Assembly (NCBI RefSeq): GCF_009295825.1
Contig: NZ_WHKF01000009.1
Span: 62,001-126,000, forward strand
From: Marinifilum sp. N1E240
Lineage (GTDB): Bacteria; Bacteroidota; Bacteroidia; Bacteroidales; Marinifilaceae
DNA length: 64,000 nt
Reading direction: 5' to 3'
Shown: positions 1-9,813 of the stretch, piece after piece
Layout: every line of letters starts with the position of its first letter
Position numbering within the stretch: the first letter of the stretch is position 1
Position numbers and translations under genes: made by a program
The notes under the pieces: generated by a model
Database searches by the model: none
What the model was told of the DNA's origin: nothing
The model's input: only the letters and a program-made list of their open reading frames with translations

Positions 1-1
1 G

Positions 2-607
2 TTATTATTCTATGTTTTTATTCTAAATCATAAGTTAGAAACTTACGAAGGAATTATTTTTATAATCCTTTTGATCTCGTTTATGGTGTGGACCATTTGG
101 AACTCGAGAAGGGAAAATAGGGGTTTGGCAGAGGAATTCCCAGAAGCAAAACATTCTATTCCAATAGCAGTACTTTTATTGATTGCATCATCGGTAGGAC
201 TGTATTTTGGTGCCAATTTATTGGTGGATAGCGCAAAAAATATTGCTATCGAATTTGGTGTTAGCGAACGTGTTATTGGATTGACGATTGTTGCCTTTGG
301 CACATCGGTTCCAGAATTGGCAACTTCGGCAGTAGCGGCATTTAAAAAGGAGATGGACATTTCCATTGGAAACATTATTGGATCTAATATCTTCAATATT
401 TTTGGTGTTCTAGGAGTTACTTCAATTGTGAAAAATATTAGGATAACTGAGGCTATCATATCTTTCGATGTGTTAATCATGCTAGCTATATCAGTACTTC
501 TATTTTTACTAATATTGCCATTGAAAAAAGGAAAACTTCACCGATGGAAAGGGATACTACTTCTGTCTTCCTATTTTATTTATGTATATTTGGTTTTCAT
601 GAAATAG
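2..607 (+). CDS. Na+/Ca2+ exchanger (CaCA family), C-terminal part
   Basis: Inner-membrane cation/Ca2+ antiporter, cut at its 5' end by the window edge; the frame is open from base 2. The visible part holds the second alpha repeat, with GTSVPELATS and the GNIIGSNIFNI stretch that line the ion site in CaCA exchangers, and several hydrophobic helices before and after it. A Met at base 71 is internal, because family members carry a full first alpha repeat upstream. The gene ends 10 bases before the lolD-like gene, so the two may be co-transcribed. Family assignment is firm; ion preference cannot be read. Confidence 0.85.
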   Translation, partial: LLFYVFILNHKLETYEGIIFIILLISFMVWTIWNSRRENRGLAEEFPEAKHSIPIAVLLLIASSVGLYFGANLLVDSAKNIAIEFGVSERVIGLTIVAFGTSVPELATSAVAAFKKEMDISIGNIIGSNIFNIFGVLGVTSIVKNIRITEAIISFDVLIMLAISVLLFLLILPLKKGKLHRWKGILLLSSYFIYVYLVFMK

Positions 608-617
608 ATGATTCAAA

Positions 618-1277
618 ATGATCAGTGCAGAGCAAATCAAAAAAAGTTTTGGAGAGGTTAATGTTCTTAAAGGAGTTGATCTGACTATAGAAAAGGGAGA
701 AATTGTATCAGTTGTTGGAGCCAGTGGAGCTGGTAAAACGACTTTGTTACAAATTTTAGGAACTTTAGATCGCCCTGATACCGGATCCATTATTTATGAT
801 GGAACAGATGTGTCTTTATTAAATGAGAAAGACCTTTCTACTTTTAGGAATTTAAATATCGGTTTTGTATTTCAGTTTCACCATTTGTTACCTGAGTTTA
901 CAGCATTAGAAAATGTGTGTATTCCAGCCTATATTGCAAAAAAATCAAAACAAGAAGCAACTTCCAGAGCAAAGGAGTTGCTTGAAATGCTAAATCTTGA
1001 TCATCGTTTGGATCATAAGCCGTCTGAATTATCGGGAGGTGAAAAACAAAGAGTGGCAATTGCTCGTGCGCTTATTAACGAACCTTTGGTTGTTCTTGCC
1101 GATGAACCATCGGGGAATTTAGATTCAAAAACAAAACAGGAATTACACGAGCTTTTCTTTAGCTTACGCGATCAGTTCAATCAAACTTTTATTATTGTGA
1201 CTCATGATCCGGAATTGGCTGAGATGTCGGATCGACAGATTGTAATTTCTGATGGATTAATAGAAAAGGATGCCTGA
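618..1277 (+). CDS. lolD: LolD-like ABC transporter ATP-binding protein
   Basis: ATPase subunit of the MacB/LolCDE type, which in the Lol system powers release of lipoproteins from the inner membrane to LolA. Walker [10 protein letters not shown] is at residues 34-42, the Q-loop region reads [16 protein letters not shown] (the FHHLLP-FTALENV stretch is typical of LolD), the signature LSGGEKQR starts at 138, Walker B with the D-loop is [12 protein letters not shown], and the switch His is H196. Its 219 residues are the normal length. No LolC/E permease is adjacent. The gene overlaps the next one by 8 bases, indicating translational coupling. Confidence 0.85.
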   Translation: MISAEQIKKSFGEVNVLKGVDLTIEKGEIVSVVGASGAGKTTLLQILGTLDRPDTGSIIYDGTDVSLLNEKDLSTFRNLNIGFVFQFHHLLPEFTALENVCIPAYIAKKSKQEATSRAKELLEMLNLDHRLDHKPSELSGGEKQRVAIARALINEPLVVLADEPSGNLDSKTKQELHELFFSLRDQFNQTFIIVTHDPELAEMSDRQIVISDGLIEKDA

Positions 1278-2046
1278 TTTAAATTCGATAGAATTGAAAG
1301 AGTTTCTCGATGAGAAATTTGAATTGTATAATCGGGAATCTTTTATTGGTAGTGATCCGATTCAAATTCCTAAACGATTTTCAAAAAAAGAGGATATTGA
1401 AATTGCTGGTTTTTTAAGTGCGGGAATTGCATGGGGGCAGCGTCCTACAATAATTCGTAATGCGAATCGTCTAATGGAACTAATGGATGAGCAACCATTC
1501 GAATTTGTAACGAACGCATCGGATATTGAATTCAACACCTTTAAAGATTTTAAACATAGAACTTTTAATGGCGAGGATTGTATTTTCTTTTTAAAATCTC
1601 TTCGCAATATCTACAGGACCCACTCAGGTTTGGAGTCTGTTTTTACATTAGGATATAAACAGTCGGGTAATATTAAAGGTGCTTTATCTTATTTCAGAAA
1701 AGTGTTTTTTGAAATCGATCATCAGCAAAGAACCCAAAAGCACATTTCGAATGTTGATAAAAAATCTGCAGCTAAGCGCTTGAATATGTTTTTGCGCTGG
1801 ATGGTGAGAAAGGATGATAGGAAAATTGATTTTGGCTTATGGAATAATATTAATATGTCAGATTTGTATTTGCCACTAGATGTACACACCGGTAATGTGG
1901 GTAGAAAATTAGGATTGCTAACAAGAAAGCAGAGCGATTGGCAATCGGTTGATGAAATAACATCAAATTTAAGAAAGTTGGATCCTACAGATCCGGTAAA
2001 GTATGATTACGCTTTGTTTGGATTGGGGATTTTTGAAAAGTTTTAG
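1270..2046 (+). CDS. DUF2400 / TIGR02757 family protein
   Basis: A 258-residue soluble protein of the conserved family DUF2400 (TIGR02757), function unknown. The recognisable parts are the N-terminal [18 protein letters not shown] segment, the [18 protein letters not shown] helix and the C-terminal [17 protein letters not shown] motif; the last recalls helix-hairpin-helix DNA-repair folds, but that is only a resemblance. It starts inside the lolD-like gene and ends 2 bases before trmN6, so the three probably form one transcript. Bacteroidota often carry this gene beside LolD-like genes. Confidence 0.8.
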   Translation: MPDLNSIELKEFLDEKFELYNRESFIGSDPIQIPKRFSKKEDIEIAGFLSAGIAWGQRPTIIRNANRLMELMDEQPFEFVTNASDIEFNTFKDFKHRTFNGEDCIFFLKSLRNIYRTHSGLESVFTLGYKQSGNIKGALSYFRKVFFEIDHQQRTQKHISNVDKKSAAKRLNMFLRWMVRKDDRKIDFGLWNNINMSDLYLPLDVHTGNVGRKLGLLTRKQSDWQSVDEITSNLRKLDPTDPVKYDYALFGLGIFEKF

Positions 2047-2048
2047 GA

Positions 2049-2768
2049 ATGGCAAACAGTTATTTTGACTTCAAGCAGTTTAGAATTAATCAGGAAGGTT
2101 CTGCAATGAAAGTAGGAACCGATGGCGTATTATTGGGCGCCTGGACTGATGTTGAAGAAACAGAAAGAATTCTTGATGTTGGTACGGGAAGTGGATTAAT
2201 TGCTATTATGCTTGCTCAACGAACTGAGGGTAATACAAAAATTGATGCAGTTGAAATTGATAGTGATGCTTATCAACAAGCTGTTGATAACTCGAACAAT
2301 TGTCAATGGCATTCAAATATTAGCATTTATCACCAATCATTTCAGGAGTTTGAGAAGGAAAATTTGAACACTTACGATAGAATAGTAAGTAATCCTCCTT
2401 ATTTTATGAATGGCTTAAATGCCAAAAGTGAAGGGAGAACAAAAGCCAGAAATGCTGATCATCTTCCTTTTGAGGATTTATTGAATGGGGCAAAAAAAAT
2501 GCTTAAACCAGATGGTACCTTGTCAGTAGTACTTCCTATTGAAGAAGGCAATTATTTTGAACGAATTGCCCGATTGAATGGTTTTTGTTTGAAACGAAAA
2601 GTATCCGTTTTGCCCAATCCTGGAAAACCTGCAAAGAGATTTTTACTTGAATTTTCCTTAGAAGAAACTGAGGTTAAGGAATATGAAATATCAGTAGAAA
2701 ATGGTCAAAGACATGTTTATTCGTCTGAATACATTGAGCTAACCAAAGCTTTTTATTTGAAGTTTTAA
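2049..2768 (+). CDS. trmN6: tRNA1(Val) (adenine37-N6)-methyltransferase
   Basis: SAM-dependent methyltransferase of the YfiC/TrmN6 family, which makes m6A37 in tRNA-Val. The N-terminus FDFKQFRINQEGSAMKVGTD is characteristic of the family. The SAM-binding loop is DVGTGSG at residues 43-49, and the N6-adenine catalytic motif NPPY is at 115-118. Length (239) matches the family. It is the last gene of the lolD run and overlaps by 4 bases, tail to tail, with the lipoprotein gene on the other strand. Confidence 0.85.
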   Translation: MANSYFDFKQFRINQEGSAMKVGTDGVLLGAWTDVEETERILDVGTGSGLIAIMLAQRTEGNTKIDAVEIDSDAYQQAVDNSNNCQWHSNISIYHQSFQEFEKENLNTYDRIVSNPPYFMNGLNAKSEGRTKARNADHLPFEDLLNGAKKMLKPDGTLSVVLPIEEGNYFERIARLNGFCLKRKVSVLPNPGKPAKRFLLEFSLEETEVKEYEISVENGQRHVYSSEYIELTKAFYLKF

Positions 2769-3511
2769 TTCCTTTTTTCGAGCTGAAAGTTTACCCACCA
2801 TTCTTCCAATTCAAATTTATTTTGGTAGGCTCCAGCCTTCAATTTATCTAATCTTTTGTTGATATATTCCTTACTGGTTAAAGCTGAAAAATATTCTTCA
2901 TTGGCTTCATTAACACTTGATATACCTATGCTAATTATTCTTTTTTCGGGTATTGTGTTTGGGTATATTGTTTCAATAGGAATACGAACTCGTGAGCTAT
3001 ATAAAACCTGATTGTTGGTGCTTAAATAAACCTGAACAGCTTCATCTTTATTAATTGTAGATAGTAAAATACTTTCATTTATTCTGGTGTCAATGGTTTC
3101 ATATGCCTGGAATCGATCCATTAATTCTTCTTGAAATTCAACGATAGAAAATCGGTTTATATATTTACGAAAGCTTTTATCAGTAAAAGGGAATTCAACA
3201 GGTAAAGGGTAATTAACCGCATAAACATTTTTTGAATGTCCATTAGGATCTATCCAAACACTTAGTCCTAGATTATAGATTTTTTGCAGTGTAATAGGTG
3301 AATTGGTTTCTAAAACAATATCCACAAATTTGTCATCGTTAAAAACCTTAATGCTTATTTTATCACTTGCATGATAAAAGTGGGCTTCCGATTTCGAAAA
3401 AATATCACTTTTACTATTGTCATTCCAATAGCTATTAAAATATTTTCCTCCTGAGCAGGAAGAAATAAAAATTAGAAGTATTGCAAGAGGTACTAAACGT
3501 TTTCCAATCAT
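2765..3511 (-). CDS. Hypothetical lipoprotein
   Basis: A 248-residue protein with a lipoprotein signal: positive start (MIGKRL), hydrophobic stretch, then a lipobox ending ISSC at residue 19. The mature part has no motif I recognise. It looks beta-rich, and a segment near residue 90 mentions WIDPNGHSKN, seen in some Bacteroidota lipoproteins of unknown function. It is a single gene facing trmN6, with a hairpin between it and the saccharopine-dehydrogenase-like gene upstream, so it is probably expressed on its own. Function not assigned. Confidence 0.65.
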   Translation of the reverse strand: MIGKRLVPLAILLIFISSCSGGKYFNSYWNDNSKSDIFSKSEAHFYHASDKISIKVFNDDKFVDIVLETNSPITLQKIYNLGLSVWIDPNGHSKNVYAVNYPLPVEFPFTDKSFRKYINRFSIVEFQEELMDRFQAYETIDTRINESILLSTINKDEAVQVYLSTNNQVLYSSRVRIPIETIYPNTIPEKRIISIGISSVNEANEEYFSALTSKEYINKRLDKLKAGAYQNKFELEEWWVNFQLEKRN

Positions 3512-3540
3512 GAATTCTGTGCTTTAGTTTTCAAAAATAT

Positions 3541-3580
3541 AAAAAGCTCATGATAATAGTGGGGATTAACATGAGCTTTT
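3541..3580 (-). terminator. Rho-independent terminator of the saccharopine-dehydrogenase-like gene
   Basis: Inverted repeat AAAAGCTCATG / CATGAGCTTTT with a 17-base loop. On the minus strand the hairpin is followed by a T-rich tract, placing it just after the gene ending at 3604. Confidence 0.75.
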
Positions 3581-3603
3581 ACTTGAATAAATGATGTTGG
3601 TGA

Positions 3604-4935
3604 TTATATAATTTCTTCTTTTTCGATAAATTTTACACCTAGAATTTCCAATTCCCGAAGAACAGGCTCGTATATTTCTGGCATTGTAGGTATGTGTACA
3701 CCTGGCATTTTTATTTTATCAGTTGCCAACAGTTTTGTGGCAATGGCAAGTGGAGTGCCTACTGTATAAGACATTGCAGTATGATCTTTATCGTTTCCCT
3801 CAAAGGTCATTGATGAAATAATTCGTTTTTTCATTCCAGTATTTTCATATTCAAATTGGTGCTGCATAACCAATAAATCTCTATCATTTGGACCTAAGAC
3901 CCATTTCTTTTCAAGAATTCTTTGAAGAATCATGGCAGGTGTAGCATCTTTTATTCCTGATATTTCATCAGAGAAAATTCCCAGCCAAACCAACTTCTTC
4001 ATGATTTCTGAATTTGGATCAATACCAACAAATTCACAGAGATTGTTTTCTGTTGTATTAGCATTTTCTGGAAGAAAACTATTGAGATATTCACGATTAG
4101 TTAACTGATGAGAGTTCTTCATTGAATAGGAATCATCGGTACAGCCCAGTTGAACCAAAATATTCCAAGCTTCCGAATATCCAGGTCGGCGCATGGTTCC
4201 TCTCATTATAGTTGGAATATCGCCCAAACCATAAAGATCGATGTATTGCAATGAATCACGGTTGGCATAAACCTCAAATTCTCCGTAGCCTTCAATTTCT
4301 GTTTGAATTAGATTGTTAAAAAGATGATTGTAAGGAATGTATTTGTAATGACCACCTTCTTTGTATTGAGCAATTCCTTGTCCTGCTACAACTACATTTC
4401 TTGGATTCCAGGAAAATTTGTAGTTCCAGGGATTGTCATCGCATGAAGGAGCAACCAATCCACCACAGAAAGATTTAAAAGAGAGTAATTTTCCACCTTC
4501 TTTTGATATCTGATCGATAATTTTCATTGCCGACATATGATCCAGTCCCGGATCAACACCAAGTTCATTTAGAAATGAAATCCCCAATTCTTTAGCTTCC
4601 TCGTGTAATTCTAATATTTCTTCGGATACATAGGAAGGTGTTAGCAAATGCTTTTTATATTTTAAACACTCTTTTGCTACAATAATATGCATAGAAGCTG
4701 GTACCATACTAATTACGATATCAGCTGCTGAAATTTCACTGGCTCTCTGTTCTAAATCTTTTAAATTAAATCGTAATGCCGTTCCGTTAGGATGAACTCC
4801 TACTTTTTTTTGTGCTGTTTCCAGCGACATGTCACCAACAGTAATATGCCAATTGTATTTTTCAGATTGTTTAAGCAAGTAGTGAATTAGGTCGGTTGAG
4901 GATAAACCTGCGCCTATTATTAGAATGTTTTTCAT
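3604..4935 (-). CDS. Saccharopine dehydrogenase-like oxidoreductase
   Basis: A 443-residue NAD(P)-dependent enzyme of the saccharopine dehydrogenase family. The N-terminus MKNILIIGAGLSSTDLIHYL is a Rossmann dinucleotide loop. Family stretches are visible: the LLTPSYVSEEI segment, LNELGVDPGLDHM near residue 135, and FCGGLVAPSCDDNPWNYKFSW. In eukaryotes this fold does the reductive or oxidative steps of lysine metabolism through saccharopine; in bacteria the same family also includes carboxynorspermidine and other imine-forming enzymes, so the true substrate is open. It is a single gene with its own terminator, divergent from mutS. Confidence 0.8.
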   Translation of the reverse strand: MKNILIIGAGLSSTDLIHYLLKQSEKYNWHITVGDMSLETAQKKVGVHPNGTALRFNLKDLEQRASEISAADIVISMVPASMHIIVAKECLKYKKHLLTPSYVSEEILELHEEAKELGISFLNELGVDPGLDHMSAMKIIDQISKEGGKLLSFKSFCGGLVAPSCDDNPWNYKFSWNPRNVVVAGQGIAQYKEGGHYKYIPYNHLFNNLIQTEIEGYGEFEVYANRDSLQYIDLYGLGDIPTIMRGTMRRPGYSEAWNILVQLGCTDDSYSMKNSHQLTNREYLNSFLPENANTTENNLCEFVGIDPNSEIMKKLVWLGIFSDEISGIKDATPAMILQRILEKKWVLGPNDRDLLVMQHQFEYENTGMKKRIISSMTFEGNDKDHTAMSYTVGTPLAIATKLLATDKIKMPGVHIPTMPEIYEPVLRELEILGVKFIEKEEII

Positions 4936-5130
4936 TGGGTTAATTTTATATCAAGTATCTGGTTGTGGTTTGTATATTTATACTTGTTTATTTTCTGTCT
5001 GATTTAAATTTACAACATTATGAAAGTAAATACCATGAGAATTGATAGAATTTTTGATAATACTTTTCTATAAGGGCATTTATATTTTATATCAGTTGTA
5101 TATATCTATAATCTATTTTTAAGGAATGAG

Positions 5131-5138
5131 TATATTTG
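5131..5138 (+). promoter_or_regulatory. Probable -7 box for mutS
   Basis: TATATTTG fits the Bacteroidota -7 consensus TAnnTTTG and lies 44 bases before the mutS start. No good -33 TTTG is seen at the usual distance. Confidence 0.45.
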
Positions 5139-5182
5139 TTCGTGATAGAAAAAAATAAAAATTTACTCTAAATATATTTCCC

Positions 5183-7798
5183 TTGGCAAAACAGAAAAAA
5201 GCCGTTGAAACTCCTTTAATGAAACAATATTATCAGATGAAAGACAAACATCCTGATGCGATATTGTTGTTTAGGGTTGGTGACTTTTATGAAACATTTG
5301 AGAGAGATGCAGTTCGTGCATCGGAAATTTTAGGCATTACTTTAACTAAGCGTGCTAATGGTTCTGCATCTTATGTAGAGTTAGCAGGGTTTCCACATCA
5401 TGCAATTGATACCTACTTGCCAAAATTGGTGAGAGCAGGTATGCGTGTGGCTATTTGTGAGCAGTTGGAAGATCCTAAAAAGACCAAAAAGATCGTGAAG
5501 CGAGGTATTGTTGAATTGGTAACTCCAGGGGTTTCATTCAATGATAATGTACTTGAACACCGGGAGAATAATTTTTTGGCTTGCGTGCATTTGGAGAAAA
5601 ATTCTGCAGGAATCGCTTTTCTAGATGCATCGACAGGAGAATTTTTAACTGCAGAGGGAAATTTTGAATACATTGATAAGTTGCTTGGCAATTTCCAACC
5701 TAAAGAGGTTTTATATCAGAAAGGAAAGGAAAAGATATTTCATGAATTGTTTGGTGGCAAGTTCTATACCTTCACAATGGACGATTGGGTATTTACCGAA
5801 AGTGCTGCTAAAGATCGATTGTTGAGACATTTTGAAACAACATCATTAAAAGGTTTTGGAGTACAGAATCTTCGCAATGGAATTATTGCTTCTGGAGCTG
5901 TTTTGCAATATCTCGATATCACCAAACATAGTCAGGCTGGACATGTTACTCAGCTTTCCAGAATTGAGGAAGACAGATATGTATGGCTCGATAAATTTAC
6001 AGTTCGTAATCTGGAATTATTTGGAGCTTTAAACGATGGTGCTCATACTTTATCGCAGGTAATGGATAAGACATTATCTCCGATGGGATCACGTTTATTA
6101 AAACGTTGGATTGCTTTGCCTCTTAAGGATATTGCTAGAATTAACAGTCGATTAGATGTAGTAAAGTTTTTTCATTCACGAGAGAACGAAGCTCTTACCA
6201 TTGAAGATGAGATCAGACAAATTGGAGATTTGGAGCGTATCATTTCAAAAGTTGCAGTTGCCAGAGTTAGTCCAAGAGAAGTGATTCAATTGAAAAATGC
6301 TCTGTTAGCTATTGAACCAATTCGAGATTTCTGTATGCAAAGTGGAAACGATGGTCTTTTGAAAATTGGAGATCAGTTGAATCCATGTTTGAGTGTAAGA
6401 GAAAAGATAGAGAAGGAAATTAAAGCCGATCCACCAAATATGGTGAGTAAAGGCGGAGTGATTGCTGATGGAGTTTCCGAGGATTTAGATGAGTTAAGAA
6501 AAATTGCTTTCTCAGGTAAGGATTATTTGGTTCAAATGCAGGTTCGCGAAAGTGAGCGAACTGGTATTCCATCACTAAAAATAGGCTTTAATAATGTATT
6601 TGGATACTATATTGAGGTAAGAAATACACATAAAGATAAAGTGCCTGAAGAGTGGATCAGAAAGCAGACATTGGTTAGTGCCGAAAGATACATTACACAG
6701 GAATTAAAAGAATACGAAGAGAAAATTTTGGGTGCCGAAGAGAAAATTTTGGCTCTGGAAACTCGTCTGTACGATGAATTGGTGTTGGGAATTGCCGATT
6801 ACATTTCAACCATACAGTTGAATGCTGCAATGATTGGTCGCTTGGATTGTTTGCTGTCTTTTGCACGTTTGGCAAGAGAAAACAATTATTCCTGTCCTGA
6901 AATAAACGATTCTCAGGTGATCGATATCAAACAAGGTCGTCATCCGGTTATTGAGAAACAATTGCCAATTGGTGAGCAATATATAGCCAATGATGTATTT
7001 CTGGATAATGAAAATCAGCAGGTGATTATTATTACAGGTCCTAATATGGCTGGTAAATCTGCTTTGCTGAGACAAACTGCACTAATTGTACTGATGGCGC
7101 AAGTTGGAAGTTTTGTGCCTGCTGAGTCGGCAAAAATTGGTTACGTAGATAAGATTTTCACTCGTGTTGGTGCTTCGGATAATATTTCATTGGGGGAATC
7201 AACATTTATGGTAGAAATGAATGAGGCTGCGAGTATTTTGAACAATCTATCTTCCCGAAGTTTGATTTTATTGGATGAACTGGGACGTGGAACCAGTACA
7301 TACGATGGAATCTCCATAGCCTGGTCAATTGTAGAGTACATTCATGAGAATGTTAAGTCTAAAGCAAAAACTCTGTTTGCGACACATTATCACGAATTGA
7401 ATGAGATGGAAAAATCATTCAACAGAGTGAAGAATTACAATGTTTCGGTGAAGGAAGTGAATAACAAAGTGATTTTCCTTAGAAAATTGGTTCCTGGAGG
7501 TTCAAATCACAGTTTTGGTATTCATGTGGCAAGAATGGCTGGAATGCCAAAATCGGTTGTGAAACGTGCCGATGAGATCCTTCTTCAACTGGAAGGGAAT
7601 AAAAATGGAGAATCGCTTGGAAAACCTGTTGGTGAGATTGCACAACAGCGGGAGGGTTATCAAATGAGCTTTTTCCAGTTGGATGATCCGGTATTGGAGC
7701 AAATAAGAGGTGAAATTTTAGATTTAGATGTAAATAATCTAACTCCTATTGAAGCACTGAACAAGCTAAATGAGATAAAAAAGATCTCAGGATTATAA
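5183..7798 (+). CDS. mutS: DNA mismatch repair protein MutS
   Basis: Mismatch-recognition ATPase, 871 residues, full family length. The N-terminal [10 protein letters not shown] carries the Phe-X-Glu that inserts at mismatches. The clamp and lever regions follow, then Walker A GPNMAGKS near residue 619, Walker B and the [14 protein letters not shown] segment, and FATHYHEL. The C-terminus holds the helix-turn-helix dimer part (PVGEIA onward). The start is a TTG: the translation [20 protein letters not shown] lines up with the family N-terminus, and the only in-frame ATG nearby would delete it. No mutL is adjacent. Confidence 0.95.
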   Translation: MAKQKKAVETPLMKQYYQMKDKHPDAILLFRVGDFYETFERDAVRASEILGITLTKRANGSASYVELAGFPHHAIDTYLPKLVRAGMRVAICEQLEDPKKTKKIVKRGIVELVTPGVSFNDNVLEHRENNFLACVHLEKNSAGIAFLDASTGEFLTAEGNFEYIDKLLGNFQPKEVLYQKGKEKIFHELFGGKFYTFTMDDWVFTESAAKDRLLRHFETTSLKGFGVQNLRNGIIASGAVLQYLDITKHSQAGHVTQLSRIEEDRYVWLDKFTVRNLELFGALNDGAHTLSQVMDKTLSPMGSRLLKRWIALPLKDIARINSRLDVVKFFHSRENEALTIEDEIRQIGDLERIISKVAVARVSPREVIQLKNALLAIEPIRDFCMQSGNDGLLKIGDQLNPCLSVREKIEKEIKADPPNMVSKGGVIADGVSEDLDELRKIAFSGKDYLVQMQVRESERTGIPSLKIGFNNVFGYYIEVRNTHKDKVPEEWIRKQTLVSAERYITQELKEYEEKILGAEEKILALETRLYDELVLGIADYISTIQLNAAMIGRLDCLLSFARLARENNYSCPEINDSQVIDIKQGRHPVIEKQLPIGEQYIANDVFLDNENQQVIIITGPNMAGKSALLRQTALIVLMAQVGSFVPAESAKIGYVDKIFTRVGASDNISLGESTFMVEMNEAASILNNLSSRSLILLDELGRGTSTYDGISIAWSIVEYIHENVKSKAKTLFATHYHELNEMEKSFNRVKNYNVSVKEVNNKVIFLRKLVPGGSNHSFGIHVARMAGMPKSVVKRADEILLQLEGNKNGESLGKPVGEIAQQREGYQMSFFQLDDPVLEQIRGEILDLDVNNLTPIEALNKLNEIKKISGL

Positions 7799-7942
7799 TC
7801 AGAGAAAAAAAATAAAAAAAGTGAGGTGCCCATTATTAAAGGCTTTCGGCGCGTACTGTCTGAATTTCAATGAGTCAGAAAAGTGAGATCAATGGAAGCT
7901 TTTAAGATGATTTAAAAAAAACGAGATAATTATTTTTTTTCT

Positions 7943-7973
7943 TTTGCAGAATCAAAAAATACGCATATATTTG
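7943..7973 (+). promoter_or_regulatory. Promoter of the tRNA-Gly/tRNA-Leu pair
   Basis: TTTG at 7943-7946, 19 bases, then TATATTTG at 7966-7973. This is an exact match to the Bacteroidota TTTG-N19-TAnnTTTG promoter, 44 bases before the first tRNA. Confidence 0.8.
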
Positions 7974-8017
7974 CATCGCAATTGAGAGAACAACGGTTCA
8001 CTTTTAAAAAGCAAAAT

Positions 8018-8090
8018 GCGAGAATAGCTCAGTTGGTAGAGCATAACCTTGCCAAGGTTAGGGTCGCGAGTTCGAGTCTCGTTTCTCGCT
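8018..8090 (+). tRNA. tRNA-Gly (GCC)
   Basis: A 73-base cloverleaf. Acceptor GCGAGAA pairs with TTCTCGC, with discriminator T. The D-arm reads GCTC...GAGC. The anticodon stem TAACC/GGTTA carries loop TTGCCAA, giving anticodon GCC. The T-loop is TTCGAGT. CCA is not encoded. It is transcribed with the tRNA-Leu 17 bases downstream. Confidence 0.95.
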
Positions 8091-8107
8091 CAAAATCCAA
8101 TAAGGAT

Positions 8108-8191
8108 GCCCAGGTGGTGGAATTGGTAGACACGCTGGACTTAAAATCCAGTGGCCTTTTGGCCGTGCGGGTTCAAGTCCCGCCCCGGGTA
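8108..8191 (+). tRNA. tRNA-Leu (TAA)
   Basis: An 84-base class II tRNA with a long variable arm (GGCC...GGCC). The anticodon stem CTGGA/TCCAG carries loop CTTAAAA, giving anticodon TAA. T-stem GCGGG/CCCGC has loop TTCAAGT. Acceptor GCCCAGG faces CCCGGGT: G1-T72 is a wobble as in E. coli tRNA-Leu, but position 5:68 is A opposite C, a mismatch in the acceptor stem. CCA is not encoded. Confidence 0.93.
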
Positions 8192-8200
8192 CTCAGGATG

Positions 8201-8232
8201 AAAGCCGTTTCAGAAATGAAACGGCTTTTTTT
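8201..8232 (+). terminator. Terminator of the tRNA-Gly/Leu transcript
   Basis: Stem AAGCCGTTTC / GAAACGGCTT with a short loop, followed directly by a run of T. Confidence 0.85.
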
Positions 8233-8308
8233 ATATACATATACTTCATGTTTTTTTAAGGAATTGAATTGAGATTTTTCGTAATTTCGAATTGTAAAAT
8301 CGATTCCA

Positions 8309-9733
8309 ATGAACAAACTTATCTTACTACCCTTCTTTTTGCTTCTTTCTTTTGTTGTTAATGCTCAAAAAGTAGAAATCCTTTATTTTACCGATGCTCA
8401 TAGAATATTTCCTGTTGACGATGTGGAAGGAGGTCGAGGAGGAGTTGCTCGCTTAAAAACAATCGCAGATCAAGTAAAAACAACAAACCCGAACACATTA
8501 GTAATACATGGTGGAGATTTGTGCGGAGGTGTTCTGTTTGGCGGAATGTACAAAGGAATGCCGATGATTGAAGCATTCAATGAAATTCCGGTGGATATCT
8601 CTAATTTTGGTCAGCATGAGTTTGATTTTGGTGTGGATCATACGTTGGAAATGCTTAGTAAGTCAAAATTCCAATGGCTGAGCTCGAATCTTAAAAACAG
8701 AGATGGTGGTACTTTTGCCAGTTTGCCAAAATATCTAATTAAGAAATTTGGCGACATGCGTATTGGTTTTATTGGATTAACCGATGCAATGAATTCAACA
8801 ATGCAAACCAAGAGAGTGATTCAGGAAGATTTGTTGGTTGCCATATCAGATGTGATTGAAGAATTGAAATCGGTTGATGTTTTGATTGTAATCAGTCAAA
8901 CAGATTTAAAAACCAATCGAGAAATCCTAAAACAGTTTCCCGAGATTGATTTAATACTTACCGAAGAGCAATACGAGTATGAGAGCAATGTTTTTTACAA
9001 AGGGAATACTCCAATCGTTTCTCCTGCGGGAAATATGAGTTCTTTGGCTAAAATAACGATCCAAAATAATAAAAAAGTGCAGGTAGATATGATTTCATTG
9101 GATTCAACAATTCAAGCGGAGAAATATCTTCGCGATATGGAAATTTACTATAAAAAGGATATGGATTTAAGATTACAAGAGAAGCTTTGTGACCTGGAAG
9201 TTGCTCTGGATTTTAGAAGTGGAATAAAGGGTGAAAGTTTGGCAGGGAATTTAATTAGTGATGCTTATCGTGAATATCATGATTCAAATGTAGGCTTGAT
9301 AAATGGAGGAGGAATCAGAGCTGATATTTCAGCAGGTGATTTTACTTTAAAATCAGCGCGATCATTATTGCCATTTGGAAATAGAATCTGTCAGATTTTG
9401 ATTAAAGGAATTGAGATGAAGAAACTACTTATACAGTTTGCAGGTGATACTAGGGGGCAACTTTTACATGTATCGGGCATTCGCTACAATTACAATCAAA
9501 AATTGAATTCTATAAATATTGAATGGAAAGGAAAAAAATTGCAGGATGATGATTTACTTACAGTCTCTTTAAACAACTATTTTCTTAAAAAATTAACTGT
9601 TGAATTTGAAATTTTAATTGATGAAAATGATCCGCTAGCGCTTGAAGATTTTGAGGTTTTGCGTAAATATTGTGCTAGTAGAAAAATGCTTCATCCTAAA
9701 TTAGAAGGAAGATTTACGATAATTAGGAAATGA
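8309..9733 (+). CDS. Exported 5'-nucleotidase-like metallophosphatase, metal site incomplete
   Basis: A 474-residue UshA/5'-nucleotidase superfamily protein with signal peptide (cleavage after VNA, residue 19). The N-terminal metallophosphatase domain keeps FTDAH (D29, H31), GGRGGVARL and GGD (D70). The usual GNHEFD is GQHEFD (Q102, H103). The later His ligands seem lost: the segment that is normally a T/S-H-x-G motif reads ISQTDL (Q197), and the usual GGHSx reads TEEQYE (about 219-224). The C-terminal nucleotide-binding domain is intact, with LINGGGIRADI and LLPFGN. It may be a pseudo-enzyme or a subfamily with altered chemistry. Single gene after the tRNA terminator. Confidence 0.8.
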   Translation: MNKLILLPFFLLLSFVVNAQKVEILYFTDAHRIFPVDDVEGGRGGVARLKTIADQVKTTNPNTLVIHGGDLCGGVLFGGMYKGMPMIEAFNEIPVDISNFGQHEFDFGVDHTLEMLSKSKFQWLSSNLKNRDGGTFASLPKYLIKKFGDMRIGFIGLTDAMNSTMQTKRVIQEDLLVAISDVIEELKSVDVLIVISQTDLKTNREILKQFPEIDLILTEEQYEYESNVFYKGNTPIVSPAGNMSSLAKITIQNNKKVQVDMISLDSTIQAEKYLRDMEIYYKKDMDLRLQEKLCDLEVALDFRSGIKGESLAGNLISDAYREYHDSNVGLINGGGIRADISAGDFTLKSARSLLPFGNRICQILIKGIEMKKLLIQFAGDTRGQLLHVSGIRYNYNQKLNSINIEWKGKKLQDDDLLTVSLNNYFLKKLTVEFEILIDENDPLALEDFEVLRKYCASRKMLHPKLEGRFTIIRK

Positions 9734-9813
9734 TTTTAACAACGGAGCATAAAATTCCACAGAGATAATTATTCTGTGAAATTCTATGAACTCTGGGCTT
9801 ATATTCTTTTAGG

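Noticed and set aside
6718-6755. Short direct repeat in mutS (GAAGAGAAAATTTTGG twice)
   Set aside because: Inside a conserved coding helix repeating [12 protein letters not shown]; normal coiled segment, not a regulatory repeat.
7982-8272. A 96-codon plus-strand frame across the tRNA-Gly and tRNA-Leu genes
   Set aside because: It translates the two tRNA genes and their terminator; no protein-like features.
9734-9813. Imperfect inverted repeat between the nucleotidase and TonB receptor genes
   Set aside because: The arms (CACAGA/TCTGTG) are short and mismatched further out, with no T run, so I could not call it a terminator.
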